From contig NZ_CP051155.1 in the NCBI RefSeq assembly GCF_012277275.1, forward strand, positions 2,480,001-2,544,000: a stretch of DNA of 64,000 nt, written 5' to 3'. Numbering within the stretch: position 1 is the stretch's first letter; each line of letters begins with the position of its first letter. This stretch comes from Gephyromycinifex aptenodytis (GTDB taxonomy: Bacteria > Actinomycetota > Actinomycetes > Actinomycetales > Dermatophilaceae). The position numbers and the translations under genes were made by a program. The notes beneath the pieces were generated by a model that saw nothing but the letters and a program-made list of their open reading frames with translations, was not told where the DNA came from and did no database searches. Below, piece by piece: positions 44,441 to 55,455 of the stretch.

Positions 44441-45508
44441 ATGCCCGCTTTGCGTCTGCTCAGCACCACGAGTGCCCTCGCGATCGCTGCTGTCTTCATC
44501 CCCTCCGCCGCCCAAGCCGCACCCGAGACCACCGCGGTGGTGCAGGCGGGCGGGGGCGAGGCGAACAAGCGACCCGGCGCGCAGGCCCGCCGCTACCTGG
44601 GCGCCTCCGCTTCCCGAAACGCCTGGCATTCCGGCGCCTGGACCGGGGGGCACCTGGACGCCAAACGCGCCACCCGGTGGGGGACCTGGCGCGGTACCCC
44701 CTCCGACGTGGCGACCACCTACCCCGAGCGCCAGACCTGGCGCAAGATCAGCAACTCGACCTGGCACATCGACACCTACCGCGGTTTCCGCGGCCGCCTC
44801 ATGTACGGGATGCCCCTCCTGCCGGCCGATGGCTCGGCGAACCTGGCCGACGTGGCCCGCGGTAAGCACGACGCCGTCTTTCGCAAGGTCGCCCGTGATC
44901 TGAAGTCACGCGGTCGGGGCAACGCCATCGTGCGTATCGGCTGGGAAGGCAACGGCCACTGGTATCCCTGGAGCGCCGACGCGAACAGCGCCAAGAACTA
45001 CCAGGCGGCCTTTCGCCGCGCCTCCCGGGTCATGAAAAGCGCCGCGCCTGGTCTGGTCATCGACTTCGACATCAACTGCGGCTCGCCGCTGCGCGGGCAG
45101 AGCAACCGACTGGACAGCCTCACCAAGCTCTACCCCGGGGACGCCTATGTCGACCTCATCGGCTGCGATGTCTATGACTGGCACACCACCGGGGCGATCG
45201 ACGAGGCGAGCTGGCGCAGGGCGTTGACGCCCAAGGATGCCCCCGGCCTGGCCGATGTGGCCCGCTTTGCCCGCGCTCGCGGCAAGGGAATGTCGGTGCC
45301 TGAGTGGGGGCTGGCCGCACCGCACGCCGGTGGCCACGGCGACAACCCGTTCTACATCACCAAGATGCGCCAGTTCTTCACGGCCAACGCCGACGTACTC
45401 GCCGTGGAGAGTTACTTCAACGAGCCCAAGGAGTACATCCGTAACTCGCTGTGGACCGAAGCTCCGCAGAACCCACTCTCGGCACAGGCTTACCGCCGCC
45501 TTTGGTGA
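44441..45508 (+). CDS. Secreted glycoside hydrolase family 26-like protein
   Basis: A 355-residue protein with a cleavable signal peptide (hydrophobic core to residue 20, likely cut after AAQA). The mature part follows GH26 beta-mannanase-like layout: a putative acid/base Glu169 in IVRIGWEGNGHWYPW and nucleophile Glu288 in MSVPEWGLAAPH, with GCDVYDWH between. It would act on a beta-linked glycan outside the cell; whether mannan or another polymer is unknown. No binding module is attached. A strong hairpin terminator follows 18 bases after the stop. Confidence 0.83.
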   Translation: MPALRLLSTTSALAIAAVFIPSAAQAAPETTAVVQAGGGEANKRPGAQARRYLGASASRNAWHSGAWTGGHLDAKRATRWGTWRGTPSDVATTYPERQTWRKISNSTWHIDTYRGFRGRLMYGMPLLPADGSANLADVARGKHDAVFRKVARDLKSRGRGNAIVRIGWEGNGHWYPWSADANSAKNYQAAFRRASRVMKSAAPGLVIDFDINCGSPLRGQSNRLDSLTKLYPGDAYVDLIGCDVYDWHTTGAIDEASWRRALTPKDAPGLADVARFARARGKGMSVPEWGLAAPHAGGHGDNPFYITKMRQFFTANADVLAVESYFNEPKEYIRNSLWTEAPQNPLSAQAYRRLW

Positions 45509-45526
45509 TCGCCCGCTTGCACACGC

Positions 45527-45570
45527 GAGGCGGCCCCCACCCGGATCAGTCGATGGGTGGGGGCCGCCTC
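45527..45570. terminator. Terminator between the GH26-like and glycosyltransferase genes
   Basis: A perfect 16-bp stem GAGGCGGCCCCCACCC / GGGTGGGGGCCGCCTC with a 12-base loop, between convergent genes, so it can serve both. Confidence 0.88.
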
Positions 45571-45608
45571 ATGTGTTCGCACCGCTGGGCGCCGCGGCCC
45601 AGAAGGCC

Positions 45609-46790
45609 TCAGGCGGCGTGACGCCGATTGGCCGGTGCTGCCGTGATCGCCTCGCGGTACAGGCCCTCGAATCGGTCCAGGGTCGCTTCGAGGTCGTGGG
45701 AGCGCACGATCTCCTGGCTGGCCAGCCCCATCCGATGCCGCAGCTCGGCGTCGGAGAGCAGCGTCGACAGGCGCAGCGTCAACTCCCCGATATCGCCGGG
45801 GGTGTACAGCCATCCGTTGCGCCCCGGGTGCACCAGGTGCGGCAGGGCCATCGCGTCGGCGGCCACCACAGGCTTGCCGGCGGCCATCGCCTCCAACGTC
45901 ACCAGGCTCTGCAGCTCAGCGATGCCAGGCATGCAGAAAACGTCGCAGCGGCCGTACGCCGCCAGCAGCTCCTCCTCGGAGATGAAACCCCGAAAGACCG
46001 TGCGGTCGCTGATACCGCGCTGTTGGACCTGGGCCTTCCACTGTTCACGCATGGTGCCGTCACCCACGATCTCCAACTGGACCGGCAGCGAATCCGGCAG
46101 TGCGGCAACGGCGTCGATGAGTTCTCCGACCCGCTTCTCCTGATCCAGGCGCCCGACGAACAGGATGGTCGGCACGCTGGAAGGCGTCGCGTTCAAAGCT
46201 GCCTTGGCGTAAGGGGCGGCGTCGATCCCGCACGAGATGGGCAGCGCATCGGGGATTCCGGCCGAGGCAGCCAGCAACTCGGTCGCCCGAGGCGTGGGTG
46301 CGGTCACGACCTGTGCGTCGCCGAACACCCGCCTGAGGTCCCGCCAGGCCAGGCGTGATGCCAGGCGCCCCAACACTCCCGGGACCGGTATCGGCAACTG
46401 GTCGGTGAGGTTCTCCGGCATGAAGTGGTTGGTCGCCACCAACGGGATTCCCTGTTCGTGCGCCGACCGGCAGACGTAGCGCCCGACGATGAAGTGCGCC
46501 TGGGCGTGCACCACGTCTGGGCGCAGAGCGCGCACCAGCGAGGCGACCTCAGGCTTGGTCGACCACGGGGGGCTGATCCGGAACTCTTCGTGGAGGGGGT
46601 AACGCAGCGAACGGATACGGTGCACCACCACCCCGTCACGTTCCTCGACTCCGACGGGGCCGGTCGTTGAGGGGGCCGCGACATGCACCTCGTGGCCTCG
46701 CCCCACTAGACCGATGGACAACCGTTCGGCGAACCGGGCGGCGCCGTTGACGTCGGTTGGGTAAGTGTCGCAACCGAGCAGGATCTTCAC
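45609..46790 (-). CDS. Glycosyltransferase family 4 (GT-B fold; mannosyltransferase-like)
   Basis: A 393-residue cytoplasmic GT-B enzyme. The N-terminal domain opens with MKILLGCDTYPTDVNGAARF, typical of GT4 lipid mannosyltransferases (MgtA/PimB-like). The C-terminal nucleotide-sugar domain has ILFVGRLDQEKRV and the E-X7-E motif in GIAELQSLVTLEAMA. The acceptor is likely a lipid or envelope glycan. The gene starts with GTG 46790 and overlaps the upstream DMT transporter stop as GTGA, so the two are coupled. Confidence 0.9.
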   Translation of the reverse strand: MKILLGCDTYPTDVNGAARFAERLSIGLVGRGHEVHVAAPSTTGPVGVEERDGVVVHRIRSLRYPLHEEFRISPPWSTKPEVASLVRALRPDVVHAQAHFIVGRYVCRSAHEQGIPLVATNHFMPENLTDQLPIPVPGVLGRLASRLAWRDLRRVFGDAQVVTAPTPRATELLAASAGIPDALPISCGIDAAPYAKAALNATPSSVPTILFVGRLDQEKRVGELIDAVAALPDSLPVQLEIVGDGTMREQWKAQVQQRGISDRTVFRGFISEEELLAAYGRCDVFCMPGIAELQSLVTLEAMAAGKPVVAADAMALPHLVHPGRNGWLYTPGDIGELTLRLSTLLSDAELRHRMGLASQEIVRSHDLEATLDRFEGLYREAITAAPANRRHAA

Positions 46791-47716
46791 GGACAGCTTC
46801 CTCTCTCACAGCGTTCGACCGGGGCGGCCGAGGTGGCAGGTAGGTGGTCAGATTCGGGGTGGTGGCGGGCGAGTAGGACGACCCCGACCGAGGCGACGAA
46901 GCCGGCAGCGAGCATCGACGCGGTGTGAACGGGGGCCAGGCGTGAGCCTTCGCCGAGGAAGGCGATCCCGAAGATGACCGCGATCATGGGGTCCACAACC
47001 GTCAAACAACCCAGGATCACCGCCGGCGGGCCGTTGGCGTGGGCGTGCTGGATCATCCAGCCGCCGACGGCGAAACCGGTCAGGACGGTGAGCGCGAGCC
47101 ACAACACCGGGCCGGTCCAGGCCTCCCCTTGGGCGATAAGCATCGTGTCGGCGCGCAGCAACGCCGAGGACAGTCCGTAGATGACTGCGCCTCCGGTGGC
47201 CCAGGCCAGGCATCGTGACCAGCGGGGACCGAAACCGCCCACTGCGGCCAGGAACGCTGCCACCGCAGCCAAACCGGCGGCAGCGACCGCGATGTCGGAG
47301 GCGTCCAGTCGCGGGGCGCTGTGCCCATCACTTGCCGCTATCGCCACGAACACCACGACCGCCAGGACCGTCAACGCCACCGCACCGGCGACGCCCCGGC
47401 CGGGCAGAGCGCGGGCGCGGTGCGCCGCCAGCAGTACCGCAAACGGGATCGCCAGCACACCCACGGGCTGCACGATCGAGATCGGAGCCAAGGTCAAGGC
47501 GAGGATGTGCAGTAGCCCCCCGACGATCATGATCCCGACGCTGCCCAGCCAGCGCCCCGAGCGCAGCAGCGTGGCCATCTGGCGCACACCCACCACGCCA
47601 CTGGTGTTGTTGTGGTCGCTGACCGTGCGCCCCACCGCCCGCGACTGCACCGTGGCCCCCAAGGCGAACACGGCTGCGGCGACCATCGCCAAAAGGACAG
47701 CGATGATGATGTTCAT
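46787..47716 (-). CDS. DMT superfamily (EamA-like) membrane transporter
   Basis: A 309-residue protein with about nine to ten hydrophobic segments from the very N-terminus (MNIIIAVLLAMVAAAVFALGA). Features of the drug/metabolite transporter group are the paired segments LLHILALTLAPISIVQPVG and CLTVVDPMIAVIFGIAFLGE. The C-terminal 30 residues are polar and His-rich. Start ATG 47716. It is translationally coupled to the downstream glycosyltransferase, which hints at a role in supply of a precursor or lipid carrier, but the substrate is unknown. Confidence 0.83.
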   Translation of the reverse strand: MNIIIAVLLAMVAAAVFALGATVQSRAVGRTVSDHNNTSGVVGVRQMATLLRSGRWLGSVGIMIVGGLLHILALTLAPISIVQPVGVLAIPFAVLLAAHRARALPGRGVAGAVALTVLAVVVFVAIAASDGHSAPRLDASDIAVAAAGLAAVAAFLAAVGGFGPRWSRCLAWATGGAVIYGLSSALLRADTMLIAQGEAWTGPVLWLALTVLTGFAVGGWMIQHAHANGPPAVILGCLTVVDPMIAVIFGIAFLGEGSRLAPVHTASMLAAGFVASVGVVLLARHHPESDHLPATSAAPVERCERGSCP

Positions 47717-47970
47717 CGCGCTATCCCCCCGATCTGGTATCGCCTGGTCGTCGTCGTGGCGACGGTGTGGCCCTGCGACCGCGGTTCCGTCCGGGGCCAG
47801 CTTACGGGCGCGGCGCAGCCACGACTTCGGGGAATCCCCGGATCCCACCCCGAATACATGCAGTTCACAGGCACTGCCCAGAGTGGAGCGAGCACGGCTG
47901 CCCGCTATCCTCGTTCAGCTTGATGGCTCGCCGCGTGGCGGGAACGAACGGGACCAGAACGGGAGGTGAC

Positions 47971-49677
47971 GTGGAAGCGTCCAGGACGTCTGCCGGCGCC
48001 ACCGCCCACGTCGCTGACGGTCTCGTCCAGGCGAAGCTGACCAGTCCCGGGCTCACCGGCGCCACCGTGATGACCTGGGTGGCGCTCTCGCCCAGCCTCA
48101 TCCCGCGCACCTGGTGGATGACGATGTTCAACGTCGGCCTGTGCGCCACCTACGGCTACGGCTTAGGTCTGCTGCTTGCGGTGCTGCTTCGGGCGATGGG
48201 CGCTCGGATCGGCCTGGTGGTTCGAGTCCGGGAGCGCCCAGCGATTTGGCTGCGGCGGCTCTGGTACCTCACGTTGGTGTTCAGCACGCTCTACTGGTGG
48301 TGGCAGAGCGTGCATTCTCAAGTTCGGATCGCCCGGCGGGTCGGGGTCAGCGCTGCACCGGTGGGGGACCAGGCGCTCGGCTTCGTTGCCGGTCTGGCGC
48401 TGTTCTGGCTGTTCCTCATGTTGGCGCGCGGAGTGCGCCTGCTGGGCCGGGTCGTGGGCCAGCTGCTGCGCCCGTTCACCCCGAGCCTGGTGGCCACGAG
48501 CGCCTCCGTGCTCATCGTCGCGATGCTGGTCGGGTTCGTCTCTAACGACGTGCTCTACGCCAACTTCGTCAAGGCGGCCACGAAGAAAGCCATCCAGGTC
48601 AACGCACAGACCCCCCCGGGGCGTCGTCCGCCCCACTCGTCGACCCGTTCGGCCGGACCCGGCTCGCCGGAGAGTTGGGCCAGTCTGGGTCGACAGGGGC
48701 AGGGCATCGTGGCCGACGGCCCGACCAAGGAACGCATCGAACAGGTGACGGGCCGCCCCGCCAAGGACCCGATCCGGGTTTACGCCGGGGAGAACGACGG
48801 CCGCAGCCTGGAGCAGACCGCGGACGCGGTCGTCGCCGAGTTGCACCGCACCCGGGCCTTCGATCGCAAGGTGCTCGTCGTCATCGTCCCCGCCGGCGAG
48901 GGGTGGATCCCGGAATGGCACCCCAGCGCGGTGGAGTTCCTCACCGGAGGCGACAGCGCTATCGCCTCCATGCAGTACACGTATCTGCCGAGCGCGCTCG
49001 CCTTCTACACCGACCTGGAGACCGCGCGTAAGGCCGGGCGGGTCCTCTTCGAGCGGGTAGAGGCCGCAGTGCAGGAACGACCCGCGCAGCGGCGCCCGAA
49101 GCTGTACATCGCGGGGGAGTCCCTTGGTGCCTACGGCGGCCAGGCGGCGTTCTCCAGCCCGGAGGATCTCCTGCAGCGCGTCGACGGGGCCGTCTGGACC
49201 GGTACCCCCCGGTTGAGCCCGATGTGGCAGACCCTGACGGCCCGGCGTCGAGAAGGCACCCCGGAGATCGCGCCGGTCGTTGACGATGGGCGCCACTTCC
49301 GCTTCTTCCTCCGCCCCGAGAATCTCGTCAACGACTTCTACGGCCGGCCTTTCGGTGCCTGGTCCAGCCCGCGGGTGGTGTTTGCGCAGTATCCGACCGA
49401 CCCGATCGTGTGGTGGTCGTGGGATCTGATGTGGAAGGAACCGGACTGGGTGCGTGAGCGGGCCAGCCAGAAGGTGTCCCACATGCGGTGGGCGCCGTGG
49501 GTGACGTTCTGGCAGATCATGAGTGACATGCCGCGCTCGGTGCGGGTGCCCGGAGGCGAAGGCCACCGCTACCAAGAGGACCTGGTGCCGATGTGGGCCG
49601 GGGTGCTGGGGATGGATCCGCTGGCTGACTACGGGTCGATCCAGCGCGCGATGCGCGCCGACTACCGGGTGTACTGA
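47971..49677 (+). CDS. DUF2319 membrane alpha/beta hydrolase
   Basis: A 568-residue protein with four or five N-terminal membrane helices (to about residue 195) and a C-terminal hydrolase domain. The nucleophile elbow is IAGESLGAYGG, and the family features NDGRSLEQTADAVVAELHRT and EWHPSAVEFLTGGDSAIASMQYTYLPS are clear. This matches the actinobacterial alpha/beta-hydrolase family with N- and C-terminal PF15420/PF10081 domains. I chose GTG 47971 after GGGAGG; upstream in-frame starts run through the divergent gene's promoter. Lipid or ester substrates are likely; no function is established. Its end overlaps the convergent HELAH gene by 16 bases. Confidence 0.87.
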   Translation: MEASRTSAGATAHVADGLVQAKLTSPGLTGATVMTWVALSPSLIPRTWWMTMFNVGLCATYGYGLGLLLAVLLRAMGARIGLVVRVRERPAIWLRRLWYLTLVFSTLYWWWQSVHSQVRIARRVGVSAAPVGDQALGFVAGLALFWLFLMLARGVRLLGRVVGQLLRPFTPSLVATSASVLIVAMLVGFVSNDVLYANFVKAATKKAIQVNAQTPPGRRPPHSSTRSAGPGSPESWASLGRQGQGIVADGPTKERIEQVTGRPAKDPIRVYAGENDGRSLEQTADAVVAELHRTRAFDRKVLVVIVPAGEGWIPEWHPSAVEFLTGGDSAIASMQYTYLPSALAFYTDLETARKAGRVLFERVEAAVQERPAQRRPKLYIAGESLGAYGGQAAFSSPEDLLQRVDGAVWTGTPRLSPMWQTLTARRREGTPEIAPVVDDGRHFRFFLRPENLVNDFYGRPFGAWSSPRVVFAQYPTDPIVWWSWDLMWKEPDWVRERASQKVSHMRWAPWVTFWQIMSDMPRSVRVPGGEGHRYQEDLVPMWAGVLGMDPLADYGSIQRAMRADYRVY

Positions 49678-50264
49678 GCCTGGGAAGTGCCTGCCGCCGA
49701 ACGGGTCGCCTCGATGAGGTCGCAGGGCACCAGGGGGTAGCGCGGATCGGCGGGCAGCCCCGCGCAGGCGACGCTGCTCTCGGCGAAGATCTCGGACGGG
49801 GCGGTGAACTCGGATCGGGTCTGCCAGGCGCTCTGGCCGATGGCGCGAGCGAAAGCGACCCGCAGTTGCGGGGGCCAGGTGGAGGCGTGCGCGTGCGCGA
49901 GCTCGTGCTGGGCCGCGGCGGCCAACCGGGGACGGCCGCGCACCAGCACGATCTTTCGCTCGGACAACCGTGACATCGCCACCCCGTCCCGCCCGCCGAC
50001 GGCTGCGACCCACTCCGGGGGAAGGGCGTCCTGGCAGGAGATGGACCACCCTGGGGGCAGCAGGGTGCGGTAGCTCAGCGCGACCTGCTCACAGTCCTGC
50101 GGTGCGGGTCGGCTCGGCGTTGCGGAGGCTGCGGGCGCTGACTGCACAGCCGGCGTTGACGGCGGAGGTGGCGGGCTCGGCTCGGCTGAGACGGAGCTCC
50201 CGATGATCACGAGCAGGACGGTTGCGACGAGGGCGAGACACGCAGGGCGAAGGAAATAGGGCAT
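49662..50264 (-). CDS. Small secreted protein with HELAH zinc-protease-like motif
   Basis: A 200-residue protein with a signal peptide (residues ~1-27, cleavage near VSA), a Pro/Ser/Ala linker to about 55 and a compact domain. HELAH at 120-124 is an HExxH zinc site, and Glu162 in FAESSVACAG could be the third ligand. Four cysteines (58, 77, 167, 181) may form two disulfides. It is too short for a known metallopeptidase family that I can name, so the activity is a hypothesis. Transcribed towards the DUF2319 gene with 16 bases overlap. Confidence 0.75.
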   Translation of the reverse strand: MPYFLRPACLALVATVLLVIIGSSVSAEPSPPPPPSTPAVQSAPAASATPSRPAPQDCEQVALSYRTLLPPGWSISCQDALPPEWVAAVGGRDGVAMSRLSERKIVLVRGRPRLAAAAQHELAHAHASTWPPQLRVAFARAIGQSAWQTRSEFTAPSEIFAESSVACAGLPADPRYPLVPCDLIEATRSAAGTSQAQYTR

Positions 50265-50385
50265 GAGGGGCCTCCGGTAGCGGAAGCCAGCAGCATGGCC
50301 CGGCCGGGCCCACCGAGGTCAGCACAATCCACAGGCGCAGGTGGTGCGGCGCCTTCCGGGTGCCCGCGGGCGCCGGGCAATCAGC

Positions 50386-50808
50386 TCACGGCTGGGGGAA
50401 CATGCTCTTCCACGGTTGGTGCAACCGGAACTTCATGCCGGAGACCTCGGTGGGGGAGATCACCACGACATGCTGCTTCTCCGAACGGATCCACGGCCGC
50501 AACCGCATCTGGTCGGCCCAGAGCGCTTCTTCGTGGGCGAGTTCGCTCGCCTTGCCGCGCACAATGATGCTTGCTGCCCACTCCGGGCCGATGTCGTCCA
50601 CCTCGAAGACGACGTCGGGGTTCTGCAGCACCCCGAGCAGTTTGTTGCCCTCACCTGTCCGGAATACGAGACGACGATCTTCGACCGCATAGTTGATCGG
50701 CGCGATGTTCACCTGGCCGTCGAGCTGGTAGGCCAGCCGCCCGAACTCCTTGCTCCCCAGCAGGTCCCAGCACTCGTCGGGGGTGAAAGAGACGATCTCT
50801 TTGGCCAT
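50386..50808 (-). CDS. Pyridoxamine 5'-phosphate oxidase-like FMN-binding protein
   Basis: A 140-residue split-barrel flavoprotein. MAKEIVSFTPDECWDLLGSKEFGRLAYQLDGQVNIAPINYAVEDRRLVFRTGEG is cut here to its parts: the N-terminal helix, then the segment GRLAYQLDGQVNIAPINYAV, a typical PNPOx_2 strand pair, and LVFRTGEGNKL with the flavin-phosphate contact region. ATG 50808 has GAGGA upstream; longer frames add a basic non-family stretch. Such proteins reduce cofactors, F420 or nitro compounds, or bind haem; activity here is unknown. Confidence 0.86.
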   Translation of the reverse strand: MAKEIVSFTPDECWDLLGSKEFGRLAYQLDGQVNIAPINYAVEDRRLVFRTGEGNKLLGVLQNPDVVFEVDDIGPEWAASIIVRGKASELAHEEALWADQMRLRPWIRSEKQHVVVISPTEVSGMKFRLHQPWKSMFPQP

Positions 50809-51100
50809 GGCGCGTCCTCGATGCATCGGTGGCCGCACCGTCGCGGCCGAGGGCTTCAAGCCTACGGCGAGTACGGCCGCGAAAGGCGAGTCGTTAGGCT
50901 GTGGTCATACGCACCCCGAGATCGATGGGTGCGGTGCGCCCCCGAGGGGGCGTGTTCCCCGGTTGTGGGCCACTGCTGGTCCCCCGGCGCGCGCGATGCG
51001 AAGTCTGAGTTGGATTGCTGTTGCGCGGCTGATTACGCAATGACGCGTGCATGTCCTATGCGCCGACCGGGCGAAATGACCGTTACTACGTGAGGACTGT
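50809..51100. other. Divergent promoter region before the BCCT gene
   Basis: About 290 bases. It contains CGCACCC / GGGTGCG (50910-50916 with 50927-50933) and next to it CGCCCCC / GGGGGCG (50937-50943 with 50946-50952). These may form a leader hairpin of the BCCT transcript. Otherwise no gene is seen. Confidence 0.4.
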
Positions 51101-52792
51101 ATGAGTTCATCTCCACCGCCATCGTCATCCGAGGTGCAGGACGAGGTCAGTCCCGACGGGCCCGGTCGGCTTTACCCGCGGGTCTTCATCCCCGCCGCTG
51201 CCCTCATCATCGCTTTCGTCGCCCTGGCCGCGCTGGCTCCGACATGGCTGGCCAGCGTCCTGGACAAGGCCAACACCACCGTCGTCAACGGCCTCGGCTG
51301 GTACTACGTCCTTCTTGTCACCGGCTTCGTGGTCTTCTGCATCGTCCTGGGCTTTTCGCGGCTAGGCGATGTACGGCTGGGCCGAACCGATGACGAGGAG
51401 CCCGAGTACGGGCTGTTCTCGTGGTTCTCCATGCTCTTCGCTGCCGGTATGGGTATCGGTCTGGTGTTCTGGGGCGTTGCCGAGCCGCTCAACCACTTCG
51501 CCGCGCCGCCGCCGGGGGCACCGCAGGGTTCGCCCGCCGAGATGGCGCAGAGTGCGATGACCACGACCTTCCTGCACTGGGGTCTGCACGCCTGGGCGAT
51601 CTATGTCGTCGTCGGGCTCTCGGTGGCCTACGCCGTACACCGCAAGGGCCGCCCGGTCTCCATCCGGTGGGCTCTGGAGCCGCTGCTCGGTAAGCACGCC
51701 GAAGGCTGGATCGGTGACGCAATCGACGTCGTCGCGATCGTCGGCACATTGTTCGGCGTCGCCACCTCGTTGGGCTTCGGCGTCACCCAGCTCGCAGCGG
51801 GTCTGTCCTACCTGGGCATCATCGAGCCCAGCATCTGGCTGCTGCTCGGCCTCATCGTCATCATCACCGTATTGGCGGTGACCTCGGTCGTCAGCGGCCT
51901 GGACAAGGGCATCAAATGGCTGTCCACCGGCAACCTCGTGCTCGCCGGAGTGCTCATGCTCGCGCTGCTGCTGTTGGCGCCCTCACCGGTGTTCATCCTG
52001 CGTGAGTTCGTCCAGAACATCGGCGCCTATATCCAGAACTTCGTCGGTCTGAGCTTCCGCACCATGCCCTACCAGGGTGGGGCCGGTGAGACTTGGCTCG
52101 GTGGCTGGACCACCTACTACTGGGGCTGGTGGATCAGCTGGTCTCCCTTCGTCGGTATCTTCATCGCCCGCATCTCGCGGGGCCGTACGGTGCGTCAGTT
52201 CGTCGCCGGTGTGCTGCTCGTCCCGACGATGTTGACCTTCCTGTGGTTCTCCATCCTCGGCGGGCTCGGCCTGTACCGGCAGGTCTTCGGCGAGAAGGAC
52301 CTCATCGACGCCGAAGGCGGCGTGGACACCAACTCCTCGCTGTTCCACGTCATCGACAACCTGCCGGCCTCCGCCCTGATCGCCGGGTTGTTCCTCATCC
52401 TCATCGTCGTCTTCTTCGTGACCAGCTCGGACTCGGGCTCGTTCGTGGTCGACATGCTCGCCAACGGCGGCAGCCCCAACCCTCCGGTGTGGAGCCGGAT
52501 GTTCTGGGGCGTCCTGGAGGGCGCCGTCGCCGCGGTGGTTCTCTACGCCGGGTATACAACGGGCGAACTGGAAAGCGGACTACGCGCCTTGCAGATCCTG
52601 GCGATCCTGGTGGCAGCACCGTTCTCGTTGGTCATGATCGCCATGTGCATTTCGACCGCACGCGCGCTGCACGGTGAGTACGTCGCCACCGAACGCCGCC
52701 GCCGCCTCATCGAGCACCGCGAGCTGCAGCAGGTCATCGACGACGAGGACGAAAGCGGAAGCACGGCTGTGCAGCCGCCCGCGCGCGTCTGA
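51101..52792 (+). CDS. BCCT family transporter (betaine/carnitine/choline)
   Basis: A 563-residue transporter with twelve membrane helices that imports quaternary-ammonium osmolytes such as glycine betaine. Family hallmarks are GMGIGLVFWGVAEPLNHF and the Trp-rich segment TTYYWGWWISWSPFVGIFIA followed by RISRGRTVRQF, and TSSDSGSFVVDML. GAGGA lies upstream of ATG 51101. The N-terminal 30 and C-terminal 50 residues are polar; such tails sense osmotic stress in BetP-like members. It is monocistronic, ending 47 bases before the acylase gene. Confidence 0.94.
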   Translation: MSSSPPPSSSEVQDEVSPDGPGRLYPRVFIPAAALIIAFVALAALAPTWLASVLDKANTTVVNGLGWYYVLLVTGFVVFCIVLGFSRLGDVRLGRTDDEEPEYGLFSWFSMLFAAGMGIGLVFWGVAEPLNHFAAPPPGAPQGSPAEMAQSAMTTTFLHWGLHAWAIYVVVGLSVAYAVHRKGRPVSIRWALEPLLGKHAEGWIGDAIDVVAIVGTLFGVATSLGFGVTQLAAGLSYLGIIEPSIWLLLGLIVIITVLAVTSVVSGLDKGIKWLSTGNLVLAGVLMLALLLLAPSPVFILREFVQNIGAYIQNFVGLSFRTMPYQGGAGETWLGGWTTYYWGWWISWSPFVGIFIARISRGRTVRQFVAGVLLVPTMLTFLWFSILGGLGLYRQVFGEKDLIDAEGGVDTNSSLFHVIDNLPASALIAGLFLILIVVFFVTSSDSGSFVVDMLANGGSPNPPVWSRMFWGVLEGAVAAVVLYAGYTTGELESGLRALQILAILVAAPFSLVMIAMCISTARALHGEYVATERRRRLIEHRELQQVIDDEDESGSTAVQPPARV

Positions 52793-52839
52793 GCGTGGTG
52801 TGATGCTCCCGGAACCGTCGTATCCGGGAGGGGGCCCCC

Positions 52840-55266
<2,427 letters not shown>

Positions 55267-55455
55267 GCATGGCTGCCCACCGACAGCAGGTCGCCTCCGG
55301 CTGCCCCCGCCTGGGCGAGACTGCGGGGGCGCGCCCCCGGGCCAGGAACGATCCGTTCCGGCCCGGGCTGAAGCAGGCAGAGGGTGTGGGTAGGATCACC
55401 AGGCGCGTGACCGCAGCCCGGCTTCCGCCGTGCTTGCCCCGGCGGAAGGACCCCG

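Noticed and set aside
48215-48240. tRNA-like T-loop sequence GGTTCGAGTCC
   Set aside because: It lies inside the DUF2319 coding region and no acceptor stem or other tRNA arms can be formed around it.
48163-50049. Open frame of about 628 codons on the minus strand
   Set aside because: Antisense to the DUF2319 gene; rich in Arg/His/Gln as expected from shadow frames.
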